Shown here one piece after another: positions 11,601 to 20,169 of a stretch of 64,000 nucleotides of DNA (positions are counted from its first letter, which is position 1; every line of letters starts with the position of its first letter). The notes below the pieces were generated by a model, which was given only the letters and a program-made list of their open reading frames with translations, had not been told where the DNA came from and did no database searches. A program made the translations under genes and the position numbers. Origin of the DNA: Dryas octopetala (taxonomy: Eukaryota; Streptophyta; Magnoliopsida; Rosales; Rosaceae); NCBI GenBank assembly GCA_963921425.1, contig OY992833.1, forward strand, positions 30,862,698-30,926,697, written 5' to 3'.

Positions 11601-14545
11601 GGCTTGCCAACGTGGTCATGGTGAAAAAGAACAACGGGAAGTGGAGGATGTGCGTGGACTTCACCGACCTGAACAGGGCTTGTCCCAAGGATAGTTTTCC
11701 CTTGCCCAGGATAGATCAGCTCGTCGATGCAACAGCAGGACATCAGCTCCTCAGCTTTATGGACGCCTACTCTGGATACAACCAGATCCTGATGCACAAG
11801 TCCGACCAGGAAGGCACATCTTTCATAACTGATCGCGGCATGTACTGCTACAAGGTCATGCCCTTCGGCCTCAAAAACGCCGGAGCCACCTACCAAAGGC
11901 TGGTCAACCACATGTTCAGATCATCCATCGGCAAATCCGTAGAGGTTTACGTGGATGACATGCTGGTCAAAAGCATCAAGGCGGACGATCACGTCAAGGA
12001 CCTCTCAGACATGTTCGGAGTCCTGAAGGAGTATCAGATGCGGCTGAACCCAGCCAAATGTGTCTTTGGGGTTCGGTCAGGCAAGTTCCTTGGCTACCTG
12101 GTCAGCCAACGGGGGATCGAAGCCAACCCGGAGAAGATCCAGGCTTTAATCAACATGAAGTCCCCAAGGACACGCAAGGAAATCCAGAGTCTGACTGGAA
12201 GAGTTGCCGCCCTGAACCGGTTCATCTCGAAGTCCACCGACCGGTGCCTCCCTTTCTTCAAAGCCTTAAGGGGAGCAGGGAAGAGCATAGAATGGACCCC
12301 CCAATGTGAGCAGGCCTTTCAAGATCTGAAAAGGCACATGGGGGAACCTCCCATATTATCCAAACCGGAGGAAGGTGAAGAACTTTTCCTCTACCTTTCT
12401 GTTTCAGACTCAGCTCTCAGCTCGGTTTTGGTGAGAGAGGTCGGCGGTGTACAACACCCCGTCTTCTACACGAGCCGAGCCCTCGCCGATGCAGAGACCA
12501 GGTATCCAAAATTCGAGAAGATGGCTCTCGCCCTGGTCAGCTCGGCTCGGAAGCTGAGACCCTACTTCCAGGCTCATTCAATCGTTGTCTTGACGGATCA
12601 GCCGCTCAGACAAATCTTAGCAAAACCCGAGACTTCGGGTCGGCTCATCAAATGGTCAATCGAGCTCGGCGAGTTTGACATCATCTACCGTCCCAGGACG
12701 GCCATCAAAGGTCAAGCCATGTCCGACTTCATCTGTGAGTCGACCACCTCGACGGAGGATCCGCCGCGCACCGACGCTATGCCATCGGCGTCCGATCCAA
12801 ACACAATCGGCGAACACGGCCAGGTAGATCTCCTCACCTGGACCCTCTATGTGGACGGATCTTCCAACGCCATGGGAAGCGGAGCCGGGCTTGTTCTGAT
12901 CTCCCCGGAACAAGTTGTGATGGAGTATGCTCTTCGCTTCAGATTTCAAGCGTCAAACAACGAAGCAGAGTATGAGGCACTCATCGCCGGGCTCAGATTG
13001 GCAAAGGAGCTCGGCGCGACCAAACTAAACATCTTCAGCGACTCCCAGCTAATCGTCAATCAGATTTTGGGAGAGTATGAGACTCGGGAGCCCAGCATGA
13101 CTGCCTATCTCGAGAAGACCCTTTTGCTGCTCGGGGACTTCCGTGAATACAAAATATCACAAATCCCGAGGGCAGAAAACTGCAGGGCCGACGCCTTGGC
13201 ACGCCTGGCTTCGGCCACAGACACCGGATCCGCCAGGCATGTTCCAGTCGAAATTCTGGACAGACCTAGCACCGCCGAAACCGAGGCCGCAGTTATGCAA
13301 ACCGAGGCCGAGCCGAACTGGATGACTTCAATCATCACCTACTTGGTCTCCGGGGTTCTCCCCCCGGAGAGGGACAAAGCACGTCTCATCAAAACCAGGT
13401 CGGCTCGGTTCAGCATGATCAACGGTCAGCTTTACAAAAGGAGTTTCTCCCTGCCCTACTTGCGGTGCGTCACCCCCCAAGAAGGTCAGGACGTGCTGAG
13501 AGAAATCCACGAGGGGATATGCGGAAACCACTCTGGAGGAAGAGCCCTCGCCTACAAGACGATCAGACAGGGTTACTTCTGGCCGACGCTGAACAAGGAC
13601 GCAGACCATCTGTCTCGCGCTTGCATCAAATGCCAGCAATTTGCCGCGGTTCCCCATCAACCTCCCCAATTGCTGACCTCCATATCCTGTCCCTGGCCGT
13701 TCGCGCAGTGGGGACTCGATCTGATCGGCCCAATGCCGAAGGCGAAGGGGCAAGTCACCATGGCGGTGGTAGCGGTCGACTACTTCACCAAATGGGCCGA
13801 GGCCGAGCCCCTAGCCACAACTACGGCCGAACGGATGGAGACCTTCGTCTGGAAGAACATCATTTGCCGGTTCGGCATGCCGCACACCATCATTGCGGAC
13901 AATGGCAAGCAGTTCGACTGCAAGAAGTTCAGGAGTTTTTGTTCACGTCTGAACATCAACTTGCGCTTCACCGCGCCTTACCATCCGCAGTCGAACGGAC
14001 AGGTCGAAGCCATCAACAAAATCATCAAGAAAACCCTCAAGACTAAGCTTGATAATGCTAAGGGGAATTGGCCTGAACTCTTGCCAGAGGTGCTTTGGTC
14101 TTATCGAACTTCCTATCGCAACTCGACGAAGGAAACACCCTATGCATTGGCGTTCGGAACTGACGCCGTCGTCCCGGTCGAAATGGGGACTCCTTCATTC
14201 CGAACCGGCACGTACAATCCCGAGACCAATGATGCCGGACTTCGGCTCGGCCTGGACATAATCGAGGAGAGGCGAACCGACGCCAATCTCTGCCGAGCCG
14301 CTTATCAACAGAGGGTGGCCAAATACTACAATCAAAGGGTCAGACCCAGAAGCTTCGGATTGGGCAGCCTCGTCATGAAAAAGAATCCCCTTGCCGTCAA
14401 GGAGAGCTCATTTGATCCGAACTGGACCGGACCATATAGAATCACGGGCATAGTCAAGCCCGGCACTTACAACTTGGCCACTCTGGCTGGGAAGCCTCTC
14501 AAGCATAGCTGGAACGCTGAACACTTGAAGACTTATTACCAGTAA
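8606..14545 (+). CDS. Gag-Pol polyprotein of the Tat element
   Basis: One uninterrupted frame of 1979 aa, starting at the first ATG (8606) about 80 bp after the LTR. An N-terminal coiled coil (about residues 50-90, with AENALLKQNNELLAKQAEL) leads into a charged, repetitive segment. The retrotransposon Gag core is at about 340-450 (GSARGWFR). A zinc-knuckle-like CKYHSNHGHVTGDC is near 585, and an aspartic protease with FVDGGSSVNIL near 727. Reverse transcriptase spans about 980-1180 with YVDDM near 1115. RNase H follows at about 1225-1370, then a second RNase H (LYVDGSSN, near 1414). The integrase zinc finger is at about 1635-1677, with catalytic residues in LDLIG, IADNG and GQVEAIN. All key residues appear intact, and there is no stop or shift between gag and pol. 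Confidence 0.95.
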   Translation: MTTIFRDTSSSSGASQNDEQHQPETPEKTRGAQLPRTPKSKGSSKIRAAHKLLKESQRHLAAENALLKQNNELLAKQAELAGELARHRAQLENSGRSGFRSRRTRTEEEVLSPSPSRQSTPAEPNDQTDQQDSDHVFPGFEDMPPAEQAECLNAHRLLQQKQAAFGKRAPRNSGGDRADPNTNRRPPAQSRLGANSPAGSAETRGPIRNRLGPIASQDPSPSGTHSGRRSVSDRLGSTMIMSDRQPASERLTRQPVSERLGNQAECSGENAAEPTPPNVENLVRTLVQDQIRSVHDRLGHVEVSRGYTGRADHGEELPLPYTSRIMDAEVSRDTKPPKMDQYDGAKDPYDHLDSFRYAMEARQASEATKCRIFPSTLKGSARGWFRTFQPNSIDSFSDLRRAFLARYRVVSERLYNLNDMSLIKQQEGESLKAYLIRFNIEYTKCDDCDDRSAKNALMQGLHAGGLRSHLMRNPPSTYDELSAEATKWARAEEWDAQVEALNPRPTSAKRKEGEVATPKPQVQSKKTRTEEPRQLLGKGPKFVQYTEYTPLNAGLETIYSKVKDQLPVAREIKGPPPDKIKEGVFCKYHSNHGHVTGDCYALRDGIETLARAGKINQFLAGGPRIPKAAPKKPTNTIEVQDAAIGSIGGGPTFVGSSNRSQKEYVRQAAQAHESLSIQAGQPSTSKRQRKDWAPVTFEPNEANEIIFPHYDPVVIVAEVAGTTIARSFVDGGSSVNILYHSAFAQMGIGEDKLETDTPALVGFGGEVVQPLGHIYLPLSLGKGPIKKTCMTYFIVVKRPSAYNIILGRPALVDLDCIVHYANLLIKCPVGDDCIVIQGDQCSARSCYAASIKQKGQLPNSQELDSIADSGRWPRAETFDFTSEPNPESRPLPAEAWEEVPISAETPDRLVRVGTQIGPEQRSAIVDFLRANAEVFAWSYDDMPGISSDVITHRLNTDPGCKPVRQKRRSYDPVRYAAMAEEVTKLQNNGFIREVNYPDWLANVVMVKKNNGKWRMCVDFTDLNRACPKDSFPLPRIDQLVDATAGHQLLSFMDAYSGYNQILMHKSDQEGTSFITDRGMYCYKVMPFGLKNAGATYQRLVNHMFRSSIGKSVEVYVDDMLVKSIKADDHVKDLSDMFGVLKEYQMRLNPAKCVFGVRSGKFLGYLVSQRGIEANPEKIQALINMKSPRTRKEIQSLTGRVAALNRFISKSTDRCLPFFKALRGAGKSIEWTPQCEQAFQDLKRHMGEPPILSKPEEGEELFLYLSVSDSALSSVLVREVGGVQHPVFYTSRALADAETRYPKFEKMALALVSSARKLRPYFQAHSIVVLTDQPLRQILAKPETSGRLIKWSIELGEFDIIYRPRTAIKGQAMSDFICESTTSTEDPPRTDAMPSASDPNTIGEHGQVDLLTWTLYVDGSSNAMGSGAGLVLISPEQVVMEYALRFRFQASNNEAEYEALIAGLRLAKELGATKLNIFSDSQLIVNQILGEYETREPSMTAYLEKTLLLLGDFREYKISQIPRAENCRADALARLASATDTGSARHVPVEILDRPSTAETEAAVMQTEAEPNWMTSIITYLVSGVLPPERDKARLIKTRSARFSMINGQLYKRSFSLPYLRCVTPQEGQDVLREIHEGICGNHSGGRALAYKTIRQGYFWPTLNKDADHLSRACIKCQQFAAVPHQPPQLLTSISCPWPFAQWGLDLIGPMPKAKGQVTMAVVAVDYFTKWAEAEPLATTTAERMETFVWKNIICRFGMPHTIIADNGKQFDCKKFRSFCSRLNINLRFTAPYHPQSNGQVEAINKIIKKTLKTKLDNAKGNWPELLPEVLWSYRTSYRNSTKETPYALAFGTDAVVPVEMGTPSFRTGTYNPETNDAGLRLGLDIIEERRTDANLCRAAYQQRVAKYYNQRVRPRSFGLGSLVMKKNPLAVKESSFDPNWTGPYRITGIVKPGTYNLATLAGKPLKHSWNAEHLKTYYQ

Positions 14546-14726
14546 AAATGTAGTTAGGATCGGGGACTGTCCGACCTAACACCCATTCCAATCAATGAAA
14601 AGATGAGCACATTTCTACTCATTTTTCTTCTTATTTTTTCGAAGTAAACACTGGGGACTCTACTCCTATACACTTCTAACAAAGAGGAAAGATCTAAGTG
14701 TTTCCTTCGAAAAAATTCTAAACCCA
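14546..14726 (+). other. Region just after pol in the Tat element
   Basis: Non-coding stretch after the gag-pol stop, running up to the tandem array. I see no gene in it. Confidence 0.5.
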
Positions 14727-15105
14727 TGTGCCGAGCCGAAGCGCCATTTCCGGCCCGTTGCTCGGCATATTACAGACTCATCAGGTCTATAAACTCATGT
14801 GTCGAGCGGGCGCGCCATTTCCGGCCCGATGCTCGGCATATTACAGACTCATCAGGTCTATAAACTCATGTGTCGAGCGGGCGCGCCATTTCCGGCCCGA
14901 TGCTCGGCATACTACAGACTCATCAGGTCTATAAACTCATGTGTCGAGCGGGCGCGCCATTTCCGGCCCGATGCTCGGCATATTACAGACTCATCAGGTC
15001 TATAAACTCCCGTGCCGAACTAGCGCGCCACTTTCGGCCCAATGCTCGGCATGGTACAGACTTATCAGGTCTATAAAAATCCCTGTCTGAGCCGAAGCGA
15101 CTTCC
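14727..15105 (+). repeat. 71-bp tandem repeat array in the retrotransposon 3' region
   Basis: Five copies with a 71-bp period plus a partial sixth. Each contains GCGCGCCATTTCCGGCCC, then GCTCGGCAT, then ACAGACTCATCAGGTCTATA. Copies 2-4 are nearly identical; the first and fifth have diverged. Because 71 is not a multiple of three, each copy opens the same short frame in a different phase. Tandem arrays between pol and the 3' LTR are known in Tat elements and can seed satellite DNA. Confidence 0.93.
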
Positions 15106-15565
15106 TACAGTCCTAACGTTCAACAGGATATTTCTAAAAGAAAAATATACACTCCAACCAAAACTTTCATCGTGCATGCCGAGCCGATCTGAAAGTAGGT
15201 TTGAATATTTTTCTCAAAAACCTGCATTCCTAAATATCTCAATGGGTATGCCGAGCCCATCCGAGATGACTAGGGTTTTTTAAATTTTTACTTATCCTGG
15301 TTATGCTTATCAAGCTGATCCGAAGACAAGTTCTAATTTATCATCACCATTCATTTTCATTTTAATCGGCATGCCGAGCCGATCTCAAAGTGTCTTGGTT
15401 CTTATTATGTTTTCACTTTTATCATTTTCTTTTCCATGTGTTATTAGTTTTTGTCGTTAGCTTAATTTCCGAGCCGAACTGACAGCAACTTGTATCATAT
15501 AAAGAAAATTCTGATAAAATTAAACAACATAAAACCAAATACAAATTGTTCCAAAAACAATTAAA
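15106..15565. repeat. Degenerate continuation of the repeat region
   Basis: ATGCCGAGCCGATCT-type motifs recur at about 15175, 15247, 15369 and 15466, separated by AT-rich filler. It looks like a diverged array of longer period with the same GC-rich core as the 71-bp repeats. No protein-coding frame is supported. Confidence 0.55.
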
Positions 15566-15588
15566 CCCGAGCCACACTTCGGCTCGGG
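15566..15588 (-). terminator. Hairpin downstream of the antisense gene
   Basis: CCCGAGCC (15566-15573) and GGCTCGGG (15581-15588) pair perfectly around a 7-nt loop. It lies about 40-60 nt beyond the stop codon of the antisense gene. Its role in 3'-end formation is speculation; it may simply reflect the palindromic motif that recurs across the element. Confidence 0.3.
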
Positions 15589-15625
15589 AACAAAAACAAA
15601 AACAAGACAACATAAAATCATGCTA

Positions 15626-18016
15626 TCATGCAGATCGCTCGGCAGGGCCCTCCTGGATCGGCTCGGTAGACTCCTCGGGCGTCTCCTCGCCGAGCTGCAC
15701 CACCTCAACCCCGCCGATCTGCATCTCAGCATTGGGATCGGATTCGGGGACCGGGGGAATCGGGGTCGGCTCATATGCAGGCAGTGGAGGATCTTCCGGA
15801 GTCGGCTCGACTTCGGCGCGGACTTGGCGATCGAGAGGAGGAAGCTCATCCTGTTGACTTCCCTGGGTGTCTTCGTCGTCCTCGGACTCGCCAAGGAATG
15901 ATACATCCCAGTCCGGCCTCTTCGATTTGATCGCCTCCAAAAGCTCCTGATACCCATCAAAATGGGCATCAGCCAGTGCCTGGGCGCTCGGCACTTCAGA
16001 TCGACGTCGGAGTTCGACATTCTCGATCCTCCGTTCAGCGGCCTCGATGTCTCGCTGGAGATCGCCGACATAATGCCTCAAGTCCGCCACATTTTGCTCC
16101 GAGGAGGCAAGCTCCTTGCCGAGCCGACCGACCTCCTCCTCCTTCCTGGCCAGCCTGGATTGCAGACCCTCCGACCGTTCGCGCTCGGCATTAACCGTCC
16201 GCTCGGCCTCGGCCAACTTCTCTTTCAGCTCTACGACCCGTGCCCGAAACCTCTCCAGTTTCGCCTCGGCATCGACGGCGGCCTTAGCAGCTTCGAACTG
16301 CCTCATGGCGAGCTGCAAGAGGAACAAATTCATCATTAGTCCGAACCGAGCGAATAGACAAAATCCGAAGTAAAGGAGACTTACCAACATGGCCTGGCGG
16401 GATGCGATCAGAGCCTGGTGGCTGAAGCCCGGCTCGCCATGATCGGCCCACAGCCCCTCCTGCACCCTCGCGGTCATCACGCGCTTGAGGCCCGTGACGA
16501 ACGGCTCGAGGCCGGGGACTACCTCCACCGCCTTCAGGGGCGCCGAACCGGACGCCCCGGCACCAGAACCGCCGGGTTCGGCCCGAGCCCTCTTCTCCAC
16601 TGGGGCCTCGGCCTGGGGAGCCTTCCTCTTCTCTGCCTGCCGAACCGGTCTCGGCGCAGGAGATCTAGGCTGAGCTGCCGCCGGGGCAGGAGCCTGGACC
16701 GGCTCGGCAGGGGTCCGCCCCGCTGCCTTCTTCTGGACGCTCCGAGCCGCTTTCTTCCTAAGGCGAACCTCCAGTTCGGTGGGCGCCATTCCCCTCTCGG
16801 CTCTAGGATTCCACCTGGGCACAAACCAGGAGATCCCGCTCTGTCGGATCTGAGTCTCCCCGAGCAGGAACTTGGTTGACAAGTACTCTCCTGGTGAGTC
16901 CCTGATTGCGGCGATCTGGTCCTTGAGCTCGCCTCGGAGCTTGTACTTGCCCCAGCTGACTGCGAAGGCGAAACCAAAAAGAGTTAGACAAAAATATAAT
17001 ACAATTATCACAAGACATATGCAAATTGTCCTCGGACCGGCCCCAAATTCCCAATGCCCACCTGGAATTCTAAAAGCTCTGGGCACCCGAGCCGAGGTGA
17101 TTCTGTTCGGATCGGCGAACTCCCAATCCCCAGAGACAAAGAAATATCTTTTCTTCCATGTCTTCTGGGAGGAGGGATTCCCACCGAAGAGTGGCCCCGA
17201 GTACGCCTGGAGGTTGTAGAATCCGAGCTCGCTCTGCTTCGACCTCAGTGCGTAATTGCAGAACAGGATATCCTTGTGTGGCACACACTTGTGCACTTTG
17301 TGCCACAAGATGTGCATGGACAGGATGATCCTGTACACGTTCGGGTTCAGCTGGTGTGGCGCCGCGCCGATCGTCGCGAGCCAGTCCTGCAGGAAGGTGT
17401 GCAGGGGAAGCCGAACCCCATTCTCAAACATCTCCGGGTACATGGTCACCCATCCTATCGGGGGTCGGCTCGGCTTCTCCCCCTCGGTCGGCAACCTCAT
17501 CAGCACGGAGTCGGGGACTGAATATCTACTCCTCAAATCCCTGAGATGGTACTCGGTCATCTCATTGGGGATCTGATCGGCCTTCCACGGCAGTTCCTCG
17601 TAGAAGTCCGGGTCGATCGGACTCCCCGTCACCCCCTGAGCCGAGGTCGACGCCTCGTGCCCCCTATCCCTTTCATCCGAGCCCGAGGTGAGTCTGCTCG
17701 GAATGGTGGCGATCGGCTCGACGTCGAGAGGTTCTTCGTCACCTCCTTCGACCGTCCCTTGTTCCCAGTCGGAACTCAGTATCTCGGGGTTTTCCTGATC
17801 CCCTCGGGCTCGGCGCTCTCCGCCCGGATTGCGGTTCAATGCCGAGCCGGCCTCGTCCAACTCTTCGGACAAGCCATCCCAACTCGCCTCACCCGCAGGT
17901 GGGCTTCGGCTCGGCTCGGCCTCACCCACAGATGGGCTTCGGCTCACCTCGGCCCCACTGTCTCCCTCGAAGGCTTCCCCCGATCCGAGCCGACCACTCG
18001 AATCAGTCTCTGACAT
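15626..18016 (-). CDS. Antisense extra ORF of the Tat element, apparently spliced
   Basis: An open frame of 796 codons on the opposite strand to gag-pol, from ATG 18016 to TGA 15626. Two in-frame segments look like introns. The first is 17061-16960 (102 nt, CCAG|GTGGGC ... TTCGCAG). The second is 16384-16313 (72 nt, TTG|GTAAGT ... CTCTTGCAG, with an ACTAATG branch-like site). Removing both leaves 738 aa. Order: acidic, Ser-rich N-terminus; a globular part with RLPLHTFLQDWLATIGAAP, QLNPNVYRIILS and FFVSGDWEF, resembling plant 'putative gypsy-type transposon' (Transposase_28-like) proteins; a Pro/Ala-rich linker with a basic NLS-like KRKAPQAEAPVEKRAR; a long coiled coil (EAKLERFRARVVELKEKLAE onward); an acidic, Pro-rich tail. 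Function unknown. Extra antisense ORFs are reported in Tat relatives. Confidence 0.85.
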   Translation of the reverse strand: MSETDSSGRLGSGEAFEGDSGAEVSRSPSVGEAEPSRSPPAGEASWDGLSEELDEAGSALNRNPGGERRARGDQENPEILSSDWEQGTVEGGDEEPLDVEPIATIPSRLTSGSDERDRGHEASTSAQGVTGSPIDPDFYEELPWKADQIPNEMTEYHLRDLRSRYSVPDSVLMRLPTEGEKPSRPPIGWVTMYPEMFENGVRLPLHTFLQDWLATIGAAPHQLNPNVYRIILSMHILWHKVHKCVPHKDILFCNYALRSKQSELGFYNLQAYSGPLFGGNPSSQKTWKKRYFFVSGDWEFADPNRITSARVPRAFRIPGGHWEFGAGPRTICICLVIIVLYFCLTLFGFAFAVSWGKYKLRGELKDQIAAIRDSPGEYLSTKFLLGETQIRQSGISWFVPRWNPRAERGMAPTELEVRLRKKAARSVQKKAAGRTPAEPVQAPAPAAAQPRSPAPRPVRQAEKRKAPQAEAPVEKRARAEPGGSGAGASGSAPLKAVEVVPGLEPFVTGLKRVMTARVQEGLWADHGEPGFSHQALIASRQAMLVSLLYFGFCLFARFGLMMNLFLLQLAMRQFEAAKAAVDAEAKLERFRARVVELKEKLAEAERTVNAERERSEGLQSRLARKEEEVGRLGKELASSEQNVADLRHYVGDLQRDIEAAERRIENVELRRRSEVPSAQALADAHFDGYQELLEAIKSKRPDWDVSFLGESEDDEDTQGSQQDELPPLDRQVRAEVEPTPEDPPLPAYEPTPIPPVPESDPNAEMQIGGVEVVQLGEETPEESTEPIQEGPAERSA

Positions 18017-18018
18017 TA

Positions 18019-18145
18019 CTAACAGTTTTTCTACTTTCTCTCTCTCACTTTATGGATCAAAAAGTTCTTTTTCTCAAGAACACCAAGAACACACCCAGAA
18101 AAACCCGAAAAACACAAAAACTCAAGAATGGACAGAATCACTTAC
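18019..18145 (-). other. Possible 5' UTR intron of the antisense gene
   Basis: On the minus strand, ACCA|GTAAGTG at 18145 is a strong donor and CTGTTAG at 18020-18019, two bases before the ATG, is a possible acceptor. The 127 nt between are T-rich and contain no coding sequence. Only transcript data could confirm it. Confidence 0.35.
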
Positions 18146-18352
18146 TGGTTTTTGTCCGGCCAATCCCTCCACCCCTCACACACTCGGAATGGCTTCGTCT
18201 ATGATTACGCTTGCCCGAAACCGTGACCGAACTGCTGCACTAACGACGGAGGTAGGAGGAAATTCACGGCGGAGGAGGGAAGAGTTCGCAGAGAGAGAGT
18301 GGGAGTTTCTGAAAAAGTTGGAAAGTGAGAGGGAAGAGAGAGAAAGGCATGA

Positions 18353-18360
18353 TTTATACC
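18353..18360 (-). promoter_or_regulatory. Candidate TATA box of the antisense gene
   Basis: On the minus strand GGGTATAAATC lies about 340 bp upstream of the antisense ATG. It is followed by a CT-rich, leader-like stretch (CTCTCTCTCT near 18290). This would allow the antisense gene its own promoter rather than dependence on the LTR. Confidence 0.45.
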
Positions 18361-18647
18361 CCCATGCAAACCGATCTCAGCCCTTCATTTCTGGCGCTTC
18401 ATATGCCAGATCTTGACACCTGTCAAGCATTCAAAAAATACCCATAACGAGGTGACCCTTACGTTCCCCCATGCAGAAATCAAACGTCTCTTCACCTGTC
18501 TCTGAGATATTTTGACTAATCACAAGTCGTCTTGTGTTCGGATCTTCGGGAACCTGGGCTCGTCGGGTTCGGCTCGGATCAAGCAACATGCTACCTTTGG
18601 GATTGTCCTTACACTTCAACTTCCGATCCACCACTGCTCGCTCGGAT

Positions 18648-18665
18648 CGGAAGTTGGGGGACCAC
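18648..18665 (+). promoter_or_regulatory. Probable polypurine tract
   Basis: GGAAGTTGGGGGACCAC directly precedes the 3' LTR. It is not purely purine but is the only G-rich tract at the place where plus-strand priming must occur, and similar tracts are typical of Tat elements. Confidence 0.55.
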
Positions 18666-19718
18666 TGTTTGTGGGAAAATCCACATCAATCCGAACAGCT
18701 AATCACAGCTCGACACGTGGCTGGTCAACATCCACTTCGGAGTTGACTCTCAGTGGTCAAAACTTTGACCCCCACGTCATCACCACTCGGCATCGCCTAT
18801 GCCAGCTCAGACCGGATCTCCACGCCGGCCCTCCATGTTCGGTCCGAGCCGAACCGATGATCTTCCATGGGATCGAGTGTCCATCTTCCCACGATCATCC
18901 CGGTCCGGCTCGGCTCGGCACAGGAGATGGCCTCTTTTCGGGTTCTGGCGTCGACCAGTTAGAGCTCGGAAAGACCCCCAGTCTATGGGACCGGCTCGGC
19001 CTGGAATCCCATGCCCGATCCGACCACACATGGACTTCGTGTCTTCACATGAAAACATGTGTTCGTATCGGCTCGGCTCGGCTCTCCGCCGCCATTCCCA
19101 GGAAGATCACGATGGGACGAACCGCCACACTTGAATGCGCCTGACACAATCTTCTGACAGACAGAATATCAGGCTTGCATTCATGACTGCTGGACAGTTT
19201 GCCTGCACCTTCCAACCTTGCATTCAATGCAGCATTCAATGCTGAGGAAGCAAGCAGCTGAGCATGCAACTAGGTCTGACCAGGTGCGTGGGTCTCTGGC
19301 AACCATTCATTCACATGCAGGTAACTTATTCATTAAGTTTTCCTTTGCCTATATAAGGCACCACATATGCACAAAATGAAGCATCTAGCAATCTATCAAT
19401 ACACACGCTAAACACTTTGCATTTCCATCCAAAAAAGAGCCTACCCAACTTGCTGAGAATAATCCAGAACATTTGCCTTGTTCTTCCCATTCTCCCAAGT
19501 TCTTCCTTTGTTCTTCCTCATCCACCATCAAACACCACCACTGATTTCATCATCGGAGTGTGTTTGGCTGGTACCACACCGGTCCATCTCCTTTGATCTT
19601 GTTTTTGTCTACAGGAAGATCTCAACCAGCATCCACTTCATCATCCAGCGAAGCACTTGATCAGCCAGATCAGCATATCTAAGTTGTTGCATCTACCTTA
19701 CGAGAATTTGCATCAACA
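18666..19718 (+). repeat. 3' LTR
   Basis: 1053 bp, the same length as the 5' LTR and with no difference noticed on reading. It is followed by the target duplication CTTTG (19719-19723). Confidence 0.95.
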
Positions 19719-20169
19719 CTTTGTATACGCAAATCGGCTTGCTTAGGGCTTACCATTTATGTAAGAAAATATTAGTAAGGTAGCCAATTGAACAATATGC
19801 ATAACGTAAAACTTAAAAGTTGGCTTTATCATTTCCTTCAAAAAAACAGAACAGAGAGAGTTGGCTTTATCAGGTTCAGGGGATCACATGGAAGTGTTTT
19901 TAAAATAGAGATGAAGGGTCCATTCTCTTTTTCACAGGGACCACGTAATATATTGTAGACACATGGATCGATCGATCTGATGTTGTAATGTCGCTGTCTA
20001 TAACTAGCTCTGAACCTTGTTGATCGAGTATCTAATATCTATTCACTCATTTTCATGAATCATCAAGCTGCGGGCCAGCGATGAAATCTCTTTACATATA
20101 TGCATGAATTTATATATATATATATATAATTGGGTTGCAACTTGCAAGAGATTATCCCTGTTGACAATT

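Larger units (their letters stand above)
7470..19718 (+). mobile_element. Complete Tat-lineage Ty3/gypsy LTR retrotransposon
   Basis: The element is 12,249 bp, flanked by the 5-bp duplication CTTTG at 7465-7469 and 19719-19723. The LTRs are both 1053 bp, start TGTTTGTGGG and end GCATCAACA; I saw no differences between them by eye, and all LTR ORFs translate identically. That implies a very recent insertion. Order: LTR, primer-binding site, gag-protease-RT-RNaseH-second RNaseH-integrase in one frame, 71-bp tandem repeats, a long antisense gene, a G-rich tract, LTR. Integrase after RT identifies Ty3/gypsy. The second, archaeal-type RNase H domain identifies the Tat lineage. The unusually long region between pol and the 3' LTR, with satellites and an antisense ORF, is also known in Tat relatives. 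Confidence 0.96.

Noticed and set aside
17054..17521. 155-codon plus-strand ORFs over the antisense gene
   Set aside because: They overlap the much longer antisense frame, which has recognisable conserved segments; the plus-strand peptides do not.
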